A stretch of 64,000 nt of DNA from Pegoplata infirma (Eukaryota > Arthropoda > Insecta > Diptera > Anthomyiidae). The stretch covers positions 78,171,337-78,235,336 of the forward strand of contig OY992540.1 in assembly GCA_963921195.1 (NCBI GenBank), read 5' to 3'. A program made the translations under genes and the position numbers. This document shows positions 35,684-48,100 of this stretch, one piece after another; position 1 is the stretch's first letter, and every line of letters starts with the position of its first letter. The notes below the pieces were generated by a model, which saw only the letters and a list, made by a program, of their open reading frames with translations, was not told the origin of the DNA and did not search any database.

Positions 35684-36126
35684 AACAAGGAAGGTCTTTC
35701 ATTCCAATACGCAAGTTTCAAGACAATCGGTGAGTGCCCTCTGAAAGGCCTTCCTCGTTATCTTATTACAAAGCATTTACTGCCGCAGTTAAACTTAATA
35801 ATTTCTACATTATATGCTAAAATATTTTTTTATAAAAAAAGCTTCTCATAATTCAAAATTTAGAAATTTTACACATTAACTTCACATAATCTTCAAGATA
35901 TCCACATATTTCATGTTTTAATAACAAAACAGTCATAAACCATAAGAATCTTTGAACTATCAATATTTCAATCTATTTTTGACATGTGAACTACTACTAC
36001 GTCGAACTACATCATTTGTAATCATAACTACTGTATAATAGATCTGTATGGTAAACATTGCGGTCTTACCAAGAAAAACAAAATTCGAATACAAAATTTT
36101 ATAAATCAATCAAATCTGCACGCAGA
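35684..36126. other. family D fragment and uncharacterised DNA
   Basis: 35684-35765 matches the arm of the palindromic MITE at 48150-48740 (ACAAGGAAGGTCTTTCA, CAATCGGTGAGTGCCCTCTG). The remainder is AT-rich without recognisable features. Confidence 0.4.
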
Positions 36127-36388
36127 AAAGAGGTATGATTGTGGTAACCATAGTTTAAGAGCGCCATATTATGATTGAAAATTTTATCATAACTTGTTTG
36201 TTGCAACCATAACATTTTGGCAGCAATCATGTTATGATCCTAAATATTCGAAAAATTATAATTTGGAACCATAACATGGTTACAACAAAAATTTTATGAT
36301 TGCTATAAACATATTATGATACAATTTTCAATCATAATATGGCACTCTTAAATTATGATTGCCACAATCATAACTCTTCTGTAAGTGT
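36127..36388. mobile_element. palindromic MITE (TATGATTGTGG arms)
   Basis: The outer halves are inverted copies: TATGATTGTGG...GCCATATTATGATTG on the left and CAATCATAATATGGC...CCACAATCATA on the right. End words CACGCAGAAAAGAG and CTCTTCTGTAAGTG resemble the CACAG group. Confidence 0.6.
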
Positions 36389-36396
36389 GTGATAAC

Positions 36397-38049
36397 CAGG
36401 GAAACCAAAAATATGCTCTAAAAAACACGTTTTATGCGCTTAAAAAATGCCCTTAAAAACGGAAAATATGCTCTAAAAACAATAGAAATATGCTCTTAAA
36501 AAAAATTATGTCCCCCTTTTTCGAGGTGTTTTTTACAATTTTTAGAGAATAGGCCCAAAAAATACCGTTATGTGGGGTAGTTAGAGGGTTAATATGGGTT
36601 AATGAAGCAAGAACAGGCCAAAGCATAATCAATCGTCAGAACCCCGTTATTTTGGAAAAGAAAAAGAAACAAACAATTCAATCCACTTACAAAATTAAAA
36701 ACAAAAAAAAACATCCCAAAAAATTTTTAAAAATAAGTGCTGTAATCAGGGGTGCCAGATGATTTTGATGAAAAATCGGCATATTTTCAAAAAAAAATCG
36801 GCATTATCGGCACTTCAATTTAAAAAATCGGCAAAAAATCGGCAAATGAAAAATAACCATTTTTAATGCAAAAAAAAAATATTTTTATTGACAAAAAATA
36901 GCAAAATAGAACAATGTAGCATTAAAGAAAAACAAAATTAATACGCTTAATAAAATTTTTCAATACTGCACTAACATTACGTTATATTTTCAGCAAAAAA
37001 CTAAAAATTCTGATTAATTTTTATTAAAAAATAAAAATTGTTCTATTCGACCTTTAAAATATTATATTTTGAATAGTTTTGTTCTAGTTCGAGGTCATTA
37101 TTTCCTTTACTAATTAAAACCATGATATTCTCATAGAATACTTTTCATGAAAACTATTTTTCTGTTTTATATTTATTTATGTTGGTCATTTTTGCAAGAC
37201 TTCAAAAACATGTGTTTCGGGATTTGGCCGATTCCATTGTCTAGAACTAATATATCCAGCAAAAAAAACTAAAAAAATATTTTTTTTAACATTATTCAGA
37301 GGTTCCCGATTTTAGGTCAAAAAGGAACACAGACATTGCCTCACAGGTTAAATATATGTTTGTGTTCATATTCACCCTAAAAGACAACTACTGACCTCTA
37401 CGCTAAGTGAAATCGAAAAAAAAAAAAATGCTCCACTCTAATAATGATGTGCTTTCTTCAGACATACGGACGGATATCGTTAGATTGACTTAAAATCGTT
37501 GGAGGGCCATGAGCATGTTCACTTGTTAGGGTCCTAGACCGATATTTCGTGGTGTTACAAACGGAATGACAAAACTTTATACATAAATCCTACTATGACG
37601 AAGGGTAGGGTATAAAAAGTGACCGTGTTTTTAGAGTTGATCAAAAAATCGGCATTTTTGGAGCAAAAATCGGCAAATCGGCACTTTGACAATTTTGAGG
37701 CCAAAAATCGGCAAAATGCCTATAAATCGGCAAATATGGCCCTGGCTGTAATAAAAAAACAATTCTTTAAAAATTAAAAAATGCTCTAAAAACTTAAAAA
37801 TATGCTCTAAAAAGTGAAAAAATGCTCTAAAAATTGAAAATATGCTCTAAAAATATGCTCTTATGATAAAATATGCTCTTAAACCTAAAATATGCTAAAA
37901 TATGCTCTTAAGGCTAAAATATGCAAAAATATGCTCTAACAAATCGATGCCAGATTTCTTAAAATCTTCTGAAACGGATAAATACCTTACCCATTTATCA
38001 ATACAAAGCGCAGGAAAAAACATGATACTGCATATTTTTGGTTTCCCTG
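36397..38049. mobile_element. hAT-type element with ATATGCTCTAAAA words
   Basis: Perfect 20-base inverted ends CAGGGAAACCAAAAATATGC and exact 8-bp duplications gtgataac (36389-36396 and 38050-38057). Both subterminal zones are arrays of AATATGCTCTAAAAA. It is interrupted by the hAT element 36747-37744. No transposase. Confidence 0.92.
36747..37744. mobile_element. hAT-type element with AAAATCGGCA words, nested
   Basis: The ends CAGGGGTGCCAGATG and ATATGGCCCTG are flanked by exact 8-bp duplications gctgtaat (36739-36746 and 37745-37752). AAAAATCGGCAAA words repeat at both ends (36770-36850 and 37640-37730). It contains a copy of the 34.4-kb repeat (37010-37240) and a family A piece (37435-37620). 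Confidence 0.9.
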
Positions 38050-38057
38050 GTGATAAC

Positions 38058-38481
38058 TATGATTTGAATTTTCAATTTATTTTAAATAGAACTCTAGCTT
38101 ACTCTATGTGATATTTATTCATTTTGATTTATTTGGTAAAAATATCGTCCTTACCAAGAAAGAATTTGAGAGAAATAATGTAGAGAAATACTGAATTTCA
38201 GGATCTAAAATTTATATTTAGAATATATTTAAAATTTTTACATTAAAAAGAAATAACTTTCGTTTTTAATTAAAATCCAAGTTTTTTTTTCGGTTTCTTG
38301 GTAAGTTTTTTTTTTTTAATTTTTAATAATATTCAGTGCGTAAATCATAGTTAATTAATTTTTTCGATTTATTGTTTTGCTATCTTAAACAAAATAACTC
38401 GTGAACTGCTTGTCAAACAAACAGTATTGAGTCAAAAAATCTGTTACTGAATACAAAAAAACGAATTCAATTACGTGGTAA
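38058..38481. other. downstream of the GalNAc-transferase gene
   Basis: AT-rich DNA between the 36397-38049 element and the gene's 3' end. No further exon is seen. Confidence 0.5.
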
Positions 38482-38487
38482 TTTATT
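38482..38487 (-). terminator. candidate poly(A) signal
   Basis: AATAAA on the minus strand, about 45 bases beyond the stop codon of the GalNAc-transferase. Plausible by position only; another AATAAA lies at 38368-38373. Confidence 0.4.
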
Positions 38488-38531
38488 AAAAAAAATCAAT
38501 TAGATACACTTTAAAAAAATGTATCCACTAC

Positions 38532-39194
38532 TTACAAATCAACTTCATCATAAAATGTTTCCAATAATTTATAATTAATTTTAGCAAAATTCCATTTCAT
38601 ACGACGATTTGAATTATCACATGCATTGACACGCACTGACATTTTACCATTTAGATGCACTGCCTCCAAGCAATTAACACCAACAAGACCATGCACCAAC
38701 CACTGATGTTCCGCATCGTAATACCAAAATTGATTACCCTGCTGTTGGTGGCAATTCCACATCCATACTTTTGAATTAGCTGCAATACCCTGAACATCTA
38801 GACAAAGATTACCATTAAACAGGCGTATCTCACGATATGAACTTAACTCCCAAAATTGATTGCCCTGAGGATTCGTTTTATTATCAGCACAAGTGAATAA
38901 ACCCACCAAACTATTACTGCCACCACCCATAGAATCCAGACAAAATTGTGGATAGGCTACACTTTGTATGGTACCGGAGGCATAACTTTCTTTAACTTTG
39001 GCAGGATATTTCTCTAATAAATCGGGCGCTATATTATTAAGATACCATTGAAATGATTGACAGTGTAGGGATTCACGTAAAGCTATTTGCTTAGATAAAT
39101 CTCCAGTGTCTATGGCATCGTAAACATCGGGATTCCGTTGATATAAATAGTTTTTATATTCATCCATCCATACTTCTGCAACACGTTTGTGATT
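38532..39194 (-). CDS. GalNAc-transferase exon 3 (C-terminal catalytic part and lectin domain)
   Basis: Encodes residues 438-657. It opens with [18 protein letters not shown], the conserved end of the catalytic domain. A ricin-B-type lectin domain follows, with the three expected repeats: CLD at 522 with QFW at 550-552, CLD at 568 with QFW at 593-595, and CLE at 612 with MKW at 636-638. Such domains bind existing GalNAc on substrates and steer follow-up glycosylation. The third repeat has a degenerate CLD and QxW. It ends with TAA at 38532-38534. Confidence 0.94.
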   Translation of the reverse strand, partial: NHKRVAEVWMDEYKNYLYQRNPDVYDAIDTGDLSKQIALRESLHCQSFQWYLNNIAPDLLEKYPAKVKESYASGTIQSVAYPQFCLDSMGGGSNSLVGLFTCADNKTNPQGNQFWELSSYREIRLFNGNLCLDVQGIAANSKVWMWNCHQQQGNQFWYYDAEHQWLVHGLVGVNCLEAVHLNGKMSVRVNACDNSNRRMKWNFAKINYKLLETFYDEVDL

Positions 39195-42100
39195 CTGGAA
39201 ATGGAGAGAGATTTTTAAGATGCATTTCAATAATGGAATCATTATCAGAATCAAAATTTCAGACTTTTGTATTTACTAGAAGAATTTAAATTTAGATCAG
39301 TTTGAGTCCATATGGATTATTTCAGAGAAATTATGATTTTTGTTGTACAATAAGAACAAGTGACAACACTGGTTTCGCAATGATGTCGATAGTTTTGGAA
39401 AGTTTCCAACTTTCCATCATTAGTGCTTTTCGATTCTCACACCATATTACTTATTTCTGAGAAACAAAAATAGGCATTGGAGATGCCACCTATCCATCAT
39501 CAGAGCTTGTCGATTCTTACTCTTAATGTCAGTCAGATTAAAATCAGATATTGATAATTCTCAAGAAATCTTCCTTGCTAGTTAAGATGCGAACTGTTTA
39601 TCCCACCACGTTAATAAAACTATTAAATTACTCACCTTTCCAACAAAATTGTAATCTCTTGGACTTTTCCTAGACTCCATGGGCCCTCGAAAAACATGAC
39701 CAACTCTCGAACATGGTACATCAAATAGTAAACCACCACACATCCATATCTTAAAACTTAATTCATATTGTTCGGCACCCCATATATCCAAACCTTCATC
39801 ATAGCCACCCAAATGCCAAAAGAATTCACGATCAATAGCAAATAGACCACCCATCATAACAGGATTTGGATATGGTTGACTTTCGTCACCCTGAAATTCC
39901 GGTAATTGTGGCAATAGTTTATACAACATACTCCAATCAAAAGCTCCACGAACTCCGCTCTTTACAGCAGCTGCATAACTAAAAGTTGCATGATCAATTA
40001 GATCAACAATAGGTGAAGTAGCAATTTTAGAATTTAAGGCTATGGGCTGCAGCAAAGGCGGTAACCAATTGTAGCCACATTCTATGTGAGAATCAAAAAA
40101 TATCAAAACATCACTAGTGGCCCGCTTAGCTCCAGCTAAACGAGCTCCAATCAATCCCGTGCGTTCTGGTAATCTTACAATTTGTACGAGTGTACCAAAA
40201 TTTTGTAATATATAGTCTTCCAATTCTTGTTTCAGATATACGCGATCACTATTATCATCTACTATAATGATTTCTTTTAATAGTTCCTTGGGTGTACGTC
40301 GTACGATGCTGTGCAGAGTACGAGCCAGTGTTGAAAAATATTCATTATAAAATGGTATTACTATACTGACGGTTGGTAATTGGGCCAAATATTGTTTTGA
40401 TAAGCAACTGTTGACAAGAAAGAATAATTTGATAATGGAAATGTTTAACATTACTTGGTAAAAATTTAGGGGGCTCACAGATTGTCATAAACAGTTTGTA
40501 CAAAATTTTAAAAACGATAAGATCTAACAAGGGAGGTCTTTCAGAGGGCACCCACCGATTGTCCTTAAACTACCATATGAGGCATTCCACACCAAATGTT
40601 CAGCTAAAAAAAACATGTGTACCGTAAACTTCTGAATAGGTTGTATGGATAGCCCTATTTGGAACTTAGAGAATTGCGTTTTTGGTTTTTCAATTTTTCA
40701 AAAACTGGGCTTAGGAGACGTGGTCAAATATTGGAAAAATGGTCAAATTTGTGGCGAGTTACCTTGATTAAATATTTATCACAATCTCAAAAATATACAT
40801 TCTTATATAGGTTTGTATGGGCTATCGATTACAATTTTTTTTTTTTTGGAAAATTTTCAGAACCCGTTCTGAAATTTTCCATTTTTTAAAAAAGTCAATT
40901 TATCAAAAATCCGGCCACTTTTTTTTTAAGTTTAGATGTTTGTCCATCCACACAAAAAAATTCAGAAACTCATTTTTCGTTTTTTCGAGAAAATCGCGTT
41001 TGAATTTTAAATCTTATAACAATTTTGTAATTTGCCTGTATTTTCTTGTTTTAACATTGCGAATGAGTATTATTAATTGCATAAATATTACTGTCCTGAA
41101 ATAACGATAAACGAAGCTTGAAATTTGGAATGAATCTGAGATACTCTGGCGACAAAACATATCCAAAAACCAATTTTTGGGTAATTCCGATTCTAAGGGG
41201 GATTAAGGGAGAACAAACGTACTTGAAGGTTGAGTTGAGTTGAAGGTGGGTTGTACAAGCCTTGAATAAAGCTAGGCGAGTCCGTGGCGCTCAGACTCAA
41301 AATAGTCCATCCCAAATTTTCTATTCTTGAATATGTGCTAAAAAATTCATTCTAATGCATTTAACACTAAGGAAAGTTTATCATTATTAAAAAATTAATT
41401 TATTCCACGCCCATAAAAGAAGGGGACCGAAAAAACGACGTTTTCTGATTCTCTGGCTCCAAATGCAGGACTTTGAATTTCTTGTAGCATAAAAATGATG
41501 CATTTGTTAAACAAAAACACAAAAAAACATGTAAAACAAGGCTGTGCCGATTCTTTTTTATACCCTCCAACTTGCAAAAAAAAAATTCAGGGGCGTTTTC
41601 TTTCTTTTTGGGGGGTAGGGTTGGTAGTGGTAATTGAGGGGGGACAAACTTCCTCTCGAAATATATGTTTAAAAATTCATTCTTATGCTTTTTGCACTAA
41701 AGAAATACAAGCTTATCATTATTTAAAAAAAAATTTAACCACGCCCACAAAAGGGGCGGACCAAAAAAAACGACATTTTCTAATACTCTGCGTCTAAATG
41801 CAGGACTTTGAAGTTCTTGTAGCATAAAATTGTAGCATTTGTTAAACAAAAACACAAAAAAATCAAGTAAAACAAGTAGAAAAGTTAAATTCGAATTGGC
41901 CGAATCTATGAATACCCTCCACAATGAACTTTTTAAGTGATAGTAAATTTTCTAACGTGAAAAAAAATTAAAGTTTTTATTACTTAGAAATATTTTATTT
42001 TGTGTAAAAAACTTTTTTTTTTAGGTAATTAAAAAAAAAATTACAAAAATTTTTTTTGAGTGTATTTTCTGGTGTATTTTTTTAGTGTAAAAATATTTTT

Positions 42101-45100
42101 GTGACTTACCAATGTTTTTCAAACATGTTTAACGGGTTTTCAACACGTGAATTTAAGGTGATCTTATCTAAAATTCACGATTTTACTAATAACTTTTGAA
42201 CCACTGGACCGATTTGGCTGAAATTCAATACGAAACAGGCCAGGGGAACGACAAATATGTATGCCAAGCTTCAGTAACCTTAGAATTGCCTTTCGAAAGT
42301 TAGTGTGCTTTTATCTCGTGAATCCACGAAAAACCCTTGCCGAAATTCAGTCTTTTGCTCATAACTTTTGAATCACTGGACCGATTTCGCTGGATTGCAA
42401 TACCAACTTGACCAGGTAAATGCCTAACAGATATGGCAAACAGACAGACGGACGGACGGACATCGCTAGATCGTCTTAAAATCGATCGAGGATCATGAAT
42501 ACATATACTTTATGGGGACCTAGACCAATATTTCGAGGTGTTACAAACGGAATGACAAACTTATATAACCATTTATCACTAGAGTGGAGAGTATAAAAAT
42601 GGTATTTTTCAGAGGTTGGTTTAGTTCTTCAAAGGGGAACTTTTTTCCCCCTGGTTCGATATTGCTCATTTACGAACTTAACCTGCCTATGAACATAAGA
42701 CATATTCGTGCTAAATGTCGGGAGTCTAGCTCTTTTATTTTGGACTGCATCGTGTTCACTACAGACGGACGGACGGACATTGCTAAAATGTCTTAGAATC
42801 GATCACTGATCATAAATATATATACTTTATGGGGTCCTAGACCTATATTTTGATGCGTTACACACGGAATTACAAAGTGAGTATACCCCCATACTGTAGT
42901 TGAAGGGTATACAAATTATATTTTTCAGAGGTTGGCTTAGTTCTTCAAGGGGGAACTTTTTTCACCCTGGTCCGATTTTGCTCATTTACGAACTTAACCT
43001 GCCTAGGTACATAAGACATATTCGTGTCAAACGTCGGGAGTTGAGCTCTTTTATATTGGACTGCATCGTATTAACTACAGACGGACGGATGGACATCTCT
43101 AGAATGTTTAAGAATCGATCACTGATCATATATATGGGGCATTCCAAGCCAAATCACTCACTTTTAGACCCGACCCCTTACGATTTATTTTATTTTTGGA
43201 TATGTTTTAGTACTTATTAAATGCAACTTGGACACCAATTTTCAGCCTTTTATTTTAAGATGGTGTTGAGTAATCAATTTTTCAAAATGGCGATTTTCTC
43301 AAAAAAATTAAAAAATTGAAATTTTTAATTAATTTTGACCATTGAAAAATATAGATATTTTAAAAAAAGTTGGACAACGTTTTGTTGGTATTTAAATGTA
43401 GTTTTAGAAAAAAAATATGAAAAAATTATTCGAAGTAATTATCACTTATTTGTTGACGTTTAAAAATTAAAATCGACTTTTTGAAAAAGTCCGAAACCTT
43501 CGATTTTTTTGTTAAAAATTATAAAAATTGTACTCTAAATTACGCAACTTTTAAGCCATAATTCGAGATGTGATCACAATTCTTTATATTTTTTTTTAAA
43601 TTTTAAAAATTGCACCTTTTATTTTTTGGCTCTGATTTATTTTATATGGTGCTCCAAAAAAAATAAATTGGTAGATATTGACCCTAACTTACCCTAGATA
43701 TATTCATTTCGAGGTAAAAATACGTCTCACAAAAATTTAGAACGATCGGAAATGGGTAAGGCGTTTAGCATGTTCCTTGAAGTTTAAAAAACGGATTACA
43801 AGGAAAAATATGAATTTTTTTCTGTTTTCGCAATATTTTTGGTATTTTAAGTTAAGTTTTATTTCAAGCAATTACGGAATTGTGATGTTAAGTAAAATAC
43901 CTTTCTAATAAGGTACTAAAAACTTAAATCGGTTGAAAATCAGCCAAGTTATTACAACTTCCCCAGGCATCTAGCGTGTGTCATACCGCTTGATTAAAGA
44001 ATACGAGTCCCTTTTTTAAATTTATTGAAATTTTCTACTGTAATAACATTTTTTCATTATTCATGTTTCAGTGTAATATTTTTTTGGTTTTTCCAAATTT
44101 TAAAACAAAAAAAAAAAAAAAAATTTTTTTCAAATAGAGATTTCAAAAGGGTGTTGAAAATGCAGGCATTTTTAGCATTAATTTAAAACATGTTAGCAAA
44201 ACACAATATGAAAAATACTTGTCATCTTATTACATTTCAACTTGAAGAATAAAAAAATGTTATTACAGTAGAAAATTTCAATGAATTTCAAAAATCGGAT
44301 TGTATTGCTTAATCAAGTTGTCTGCCACACTTTAGATGCCTGGGGAAGTTGTAATAACTTGGCTGATTTTCAACCGATTTTAGTTTTTAGTATCTTATTA
44401 GAAAGGCATTTTACTCTACATCATAATTCTGTAATTGCTTGAATTTAAACTTAACTTAAAATACCAAAAATATTGAGAAAACAGAAAAAAATTCATATTT
44501 TTCCTTGTAATCCGTTTTCTAAACTTCAAGGCCCATGAGGAACGCCTTACCCATTTCCGATCGCTCTAAATTTTTGTGAGACGTATTTCTACCTCGAAAT
44601 GAATATATCTAGGGTAAGTTAGGGTCAATATCTACCAATTTATTTTTTTTGGAGCACCATATAAAATAAATCAGAGCCAAAAAATAAAAGGTGCAATTTT
44701 TAAAATTAAAAAAAAAAATAGAAAGAATTGTGATCACATCTCGAATTATGGCTTAAAAGTTGCGTAATTTACAGCACAATTTTTATAGTTTTTTACAAAA
44801 AAATCGAAGGTTTCGGACTTTTTCAAAAAGTCGATTATAATTTTTAAACGTCAAAAAATAAGTGATAATTACTTCGAATAATTTTTTCATATTTTTTTTC
44901 TAAAACTACACTTAAATACCAACAAAACGTTGTCCAACTTTTTTTAAAATATCTATATTTTTTAATGGTCAAAATTAATTAAAAATTTAAATTTTTTTAT
45001 TTTTTTGAGAAAATCGCCATTTTGAAAAATTGATTACTCAACACCATCTTGTAATAAAAGGCTGAAAATTGGTGTCCAAGTTGCACTTAATAAGTACTAA

Positions 45101-48100
45101 AACATATCTAAAAATAAAATAAATCGAAAGGAGTCGGGTCTAAAAGTGAGTGATTTGGCTTGGAATGCCCCATATACATTAGACCACCCAAAAAATGTAT
45201 GGGATTTGCAAAAGTATTTTTTTGTTCGCTCCACCGGCAGTTTCTGATAGATTGGCCATAAAAAAAAATATCTGTGTAACAACTGGATCTCTCGGTTGCA
45301 TACAGGCCAGTCGATTTGAACTTTTGACCCCAAAAGTGACCTAAAAGCACTACAAAGCTTTTAAGTGCCATAATTCTTAAAATATGAGTTTTTCCAAAAA
45401 ATACTATATAAGTTTTATTTTGCAGAATAAGAAAGCAAACATTTCCTTCATACAAATTTTTAGCCTAAGTTTAACCCTTTGACGACCATACATTTTCTGC
45501 CGAAGCGATTTTTAGTTTCTGTTCATGGTCGTGATCTGTGACTTAATAATAGTTCTGAAACAAAAAATTGGACCCCTAACCACATTCCTTCCCCCTTATT
45601 TTTCTTGGTGAAAAATTTGCAATTTGACGATTCCGCAGTTCTGGCCAAAGCTATTTGCTACTTGTTGTGATTTTTAAGATCTGCAACTCGTTAATAGTTA
45701 CCCTACAAGAATTTGGACCTCTAAACCCCCTTCTTGCCCCCGATTTTGCTCTACAAGTAAAGATCCTTTTGTGCCTAAAACAGAGAAAATTATTTTACAA
45801 ACTTTGAGGGCTTATAGTGAGTAATTGGATCAAATTAGAGACTTACTATAAACTAGACTTTTCTTGTCCAAACAATACTCTAAAATTCATCCTTTATGAC
45901 ATTTACCCTATCTTTAACTTAAACAAAAATAATTGCCAAAAACGCTTTGGCAAGTATACTTGCCTGTGGTCGTTAAAGGGCTAAGACATCGTGGTGTTTT
46001 TGGCGGTTAAAATAAAAATTTATGTGAAGACTTCATTTAAAACGACCCTCGTTAAAATTTAGACGGAGACTCAAATAGTCGGTATCCATTATTTTGTAGA
46101 GTAAGATATGTAGTTTTCATAAACCAATTACATTTGGAATTTATATGGGTAATTTCATTACAGAAGAGGCCAAAGCTGACTTTGAAGTTTAGATTTTTCG
46201 AATGCTGTATACAAATTTGTGAAATTACTTTATTTTAAACGACCCTCGTTAAAATTTTAGTGGATACAATCGGTTTCCATGATTTTAGATGAGTTAGATG
46301 TGTACTTTTTGGAAAATATTTGGGGAATTCCAGGCCAAATCACTCACTTTTGGACCCGACCCCCTTCGATTATTTTTTTTTTTTTTTTTGATATTTTAGT
46401 ACGTATTAAATGCAACTTTCACTCAAATTTTCAGACTTTTATACCAAGTTGGTGTTGAGTAACCAATTTTTTAAAATGGCTTTTTTTTCAACAAAAAAAA
46501 AAAATAAAAAATTGAAATTTTCCATTAATTTTGACCAGTAAAAAATATAGATATCTTATAATAAGTTGGACGACGTTTTGTTGGTATTTAAATGTAGTTT
46601 AAAAAAAAAATACTTAAAAATTATTCGAATTAATTATCACTTATTTTTTAACGTATAAAATTAAAATCGAATTTTTGAAAAAGTCCGAAACTTCGATTTT
46701 TTTTAAAAAGTCTAAAAATTCTACTCTAAATTACACAATTTTTAATCCATAATTCGAGATGTGAGCACAATTAGTTCTATTTTTTTCAAATTTTGAAAAT
46801 TGCAGTTTTTTTTAGAATCTGGTATATTTTATATGGTGCTCCAAAATAATTAAATTGGAAGACATTAACCATAACTTACCCTAGATACATTCATTTGTTG
46901 GTAAAAATATGTCTCATAAAAATTTAGGTCTATTGGACATGGGTAAGGCGTCCCGCATCGGCCTTGAATTTAAAAAAAACGGATTACAAGGAAAAATATG
47001 TTTTTTTTTCTGTTTTCTATTTTTTTTTTTTAAGTTAAATTTGAATTCAGGTGGTTAAAGAATTTTGATTTGGAGTAAAATGCCTCTCTAATAAGGTACT
47101 AAAAATTAAAATCGGTTCAAAAACAGCCAAGTTATTAAAACTTTCCCAGGCATCTAACGTGTGGCAGACCACTTGAATACAATCCGAATCATGAAATTCA
47201 TTGAAATTTTCTACTGTAATAACATTTTTTATTCTTCAAGTTTAAATGTAATAAGATGCCAAGTATTTTTCATATAGTATTTTGCTAACATGTTTTCAAT
47301 TAATGCTAAAAATGCCTGTACTTTTCAACACTTGTTTGAAATCTGCATTTTTAACTCTTCAAAATCATGGAAACCGATTGTAATCCATGAAAATTTTAAC
47401 GAGGGTCGTTTAAAATAAAGTAATTTTACAAATTTATATACAGCATTTGGATAATCGAAACTTCAAAATCAGCTTTGGGCTCTTCTGTTATGAAATTACC
47501 CATATAAATTCCAAATGTAATTGGTTTATGAAAACTACATATCTTACTCTACAAAATAATGGATACCGACTATTTGAGTCTCCGTCCAAATTTTAACGAG
47601 GGTCGTTTTAAATGAAGTATTCACATAAATTTTTATTTTAACCGCCAAAAATACCACGATGTCTTAGACCTAGGCTAAAAATTTGTATGAAGGAAATGTT
47701 TGCTTTCTTATTCTGCAAAATAAAACTTGTATAGTATTTTTTGGAAAAACGCATATTTTAAGAGTTATGGCTCTTAAAAGCTTTGTAGTGCTTTTAGGTC
47801 ACTTTGGGGTCAAAAGTTCAAATCGACTGGCCTGTATGCAACCGAGAGATCCAGTTCTTACACAGATATTATTTTTTATGGCCAATCTATCAGAAACTGC
47901 CGGTGGAGCGAACAAAAATATACTTTTGCAAATTTGGGTGGTCTAATATACATACTTTATGGTGTCCTAGACCTATATTCTGATGCGTTACACTCGGAAT
48001 GACAAAGTGAGTATACCCCCATACTGTAGTTGGAGGGTATAAAAATAACTGAGTTGAGTTGACGGTGGGTGGTACAAGACTTAATGAAAGCTAAACGATT

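Noticed and set aside
40408..40551. N-terminal extension of exon 2 as an alternative start
   Set aside because: The sequence upstream of 40407 is a polypyrimidine tract and AG acceptor; the join to exon 1 restores the conserved family segment in frame.
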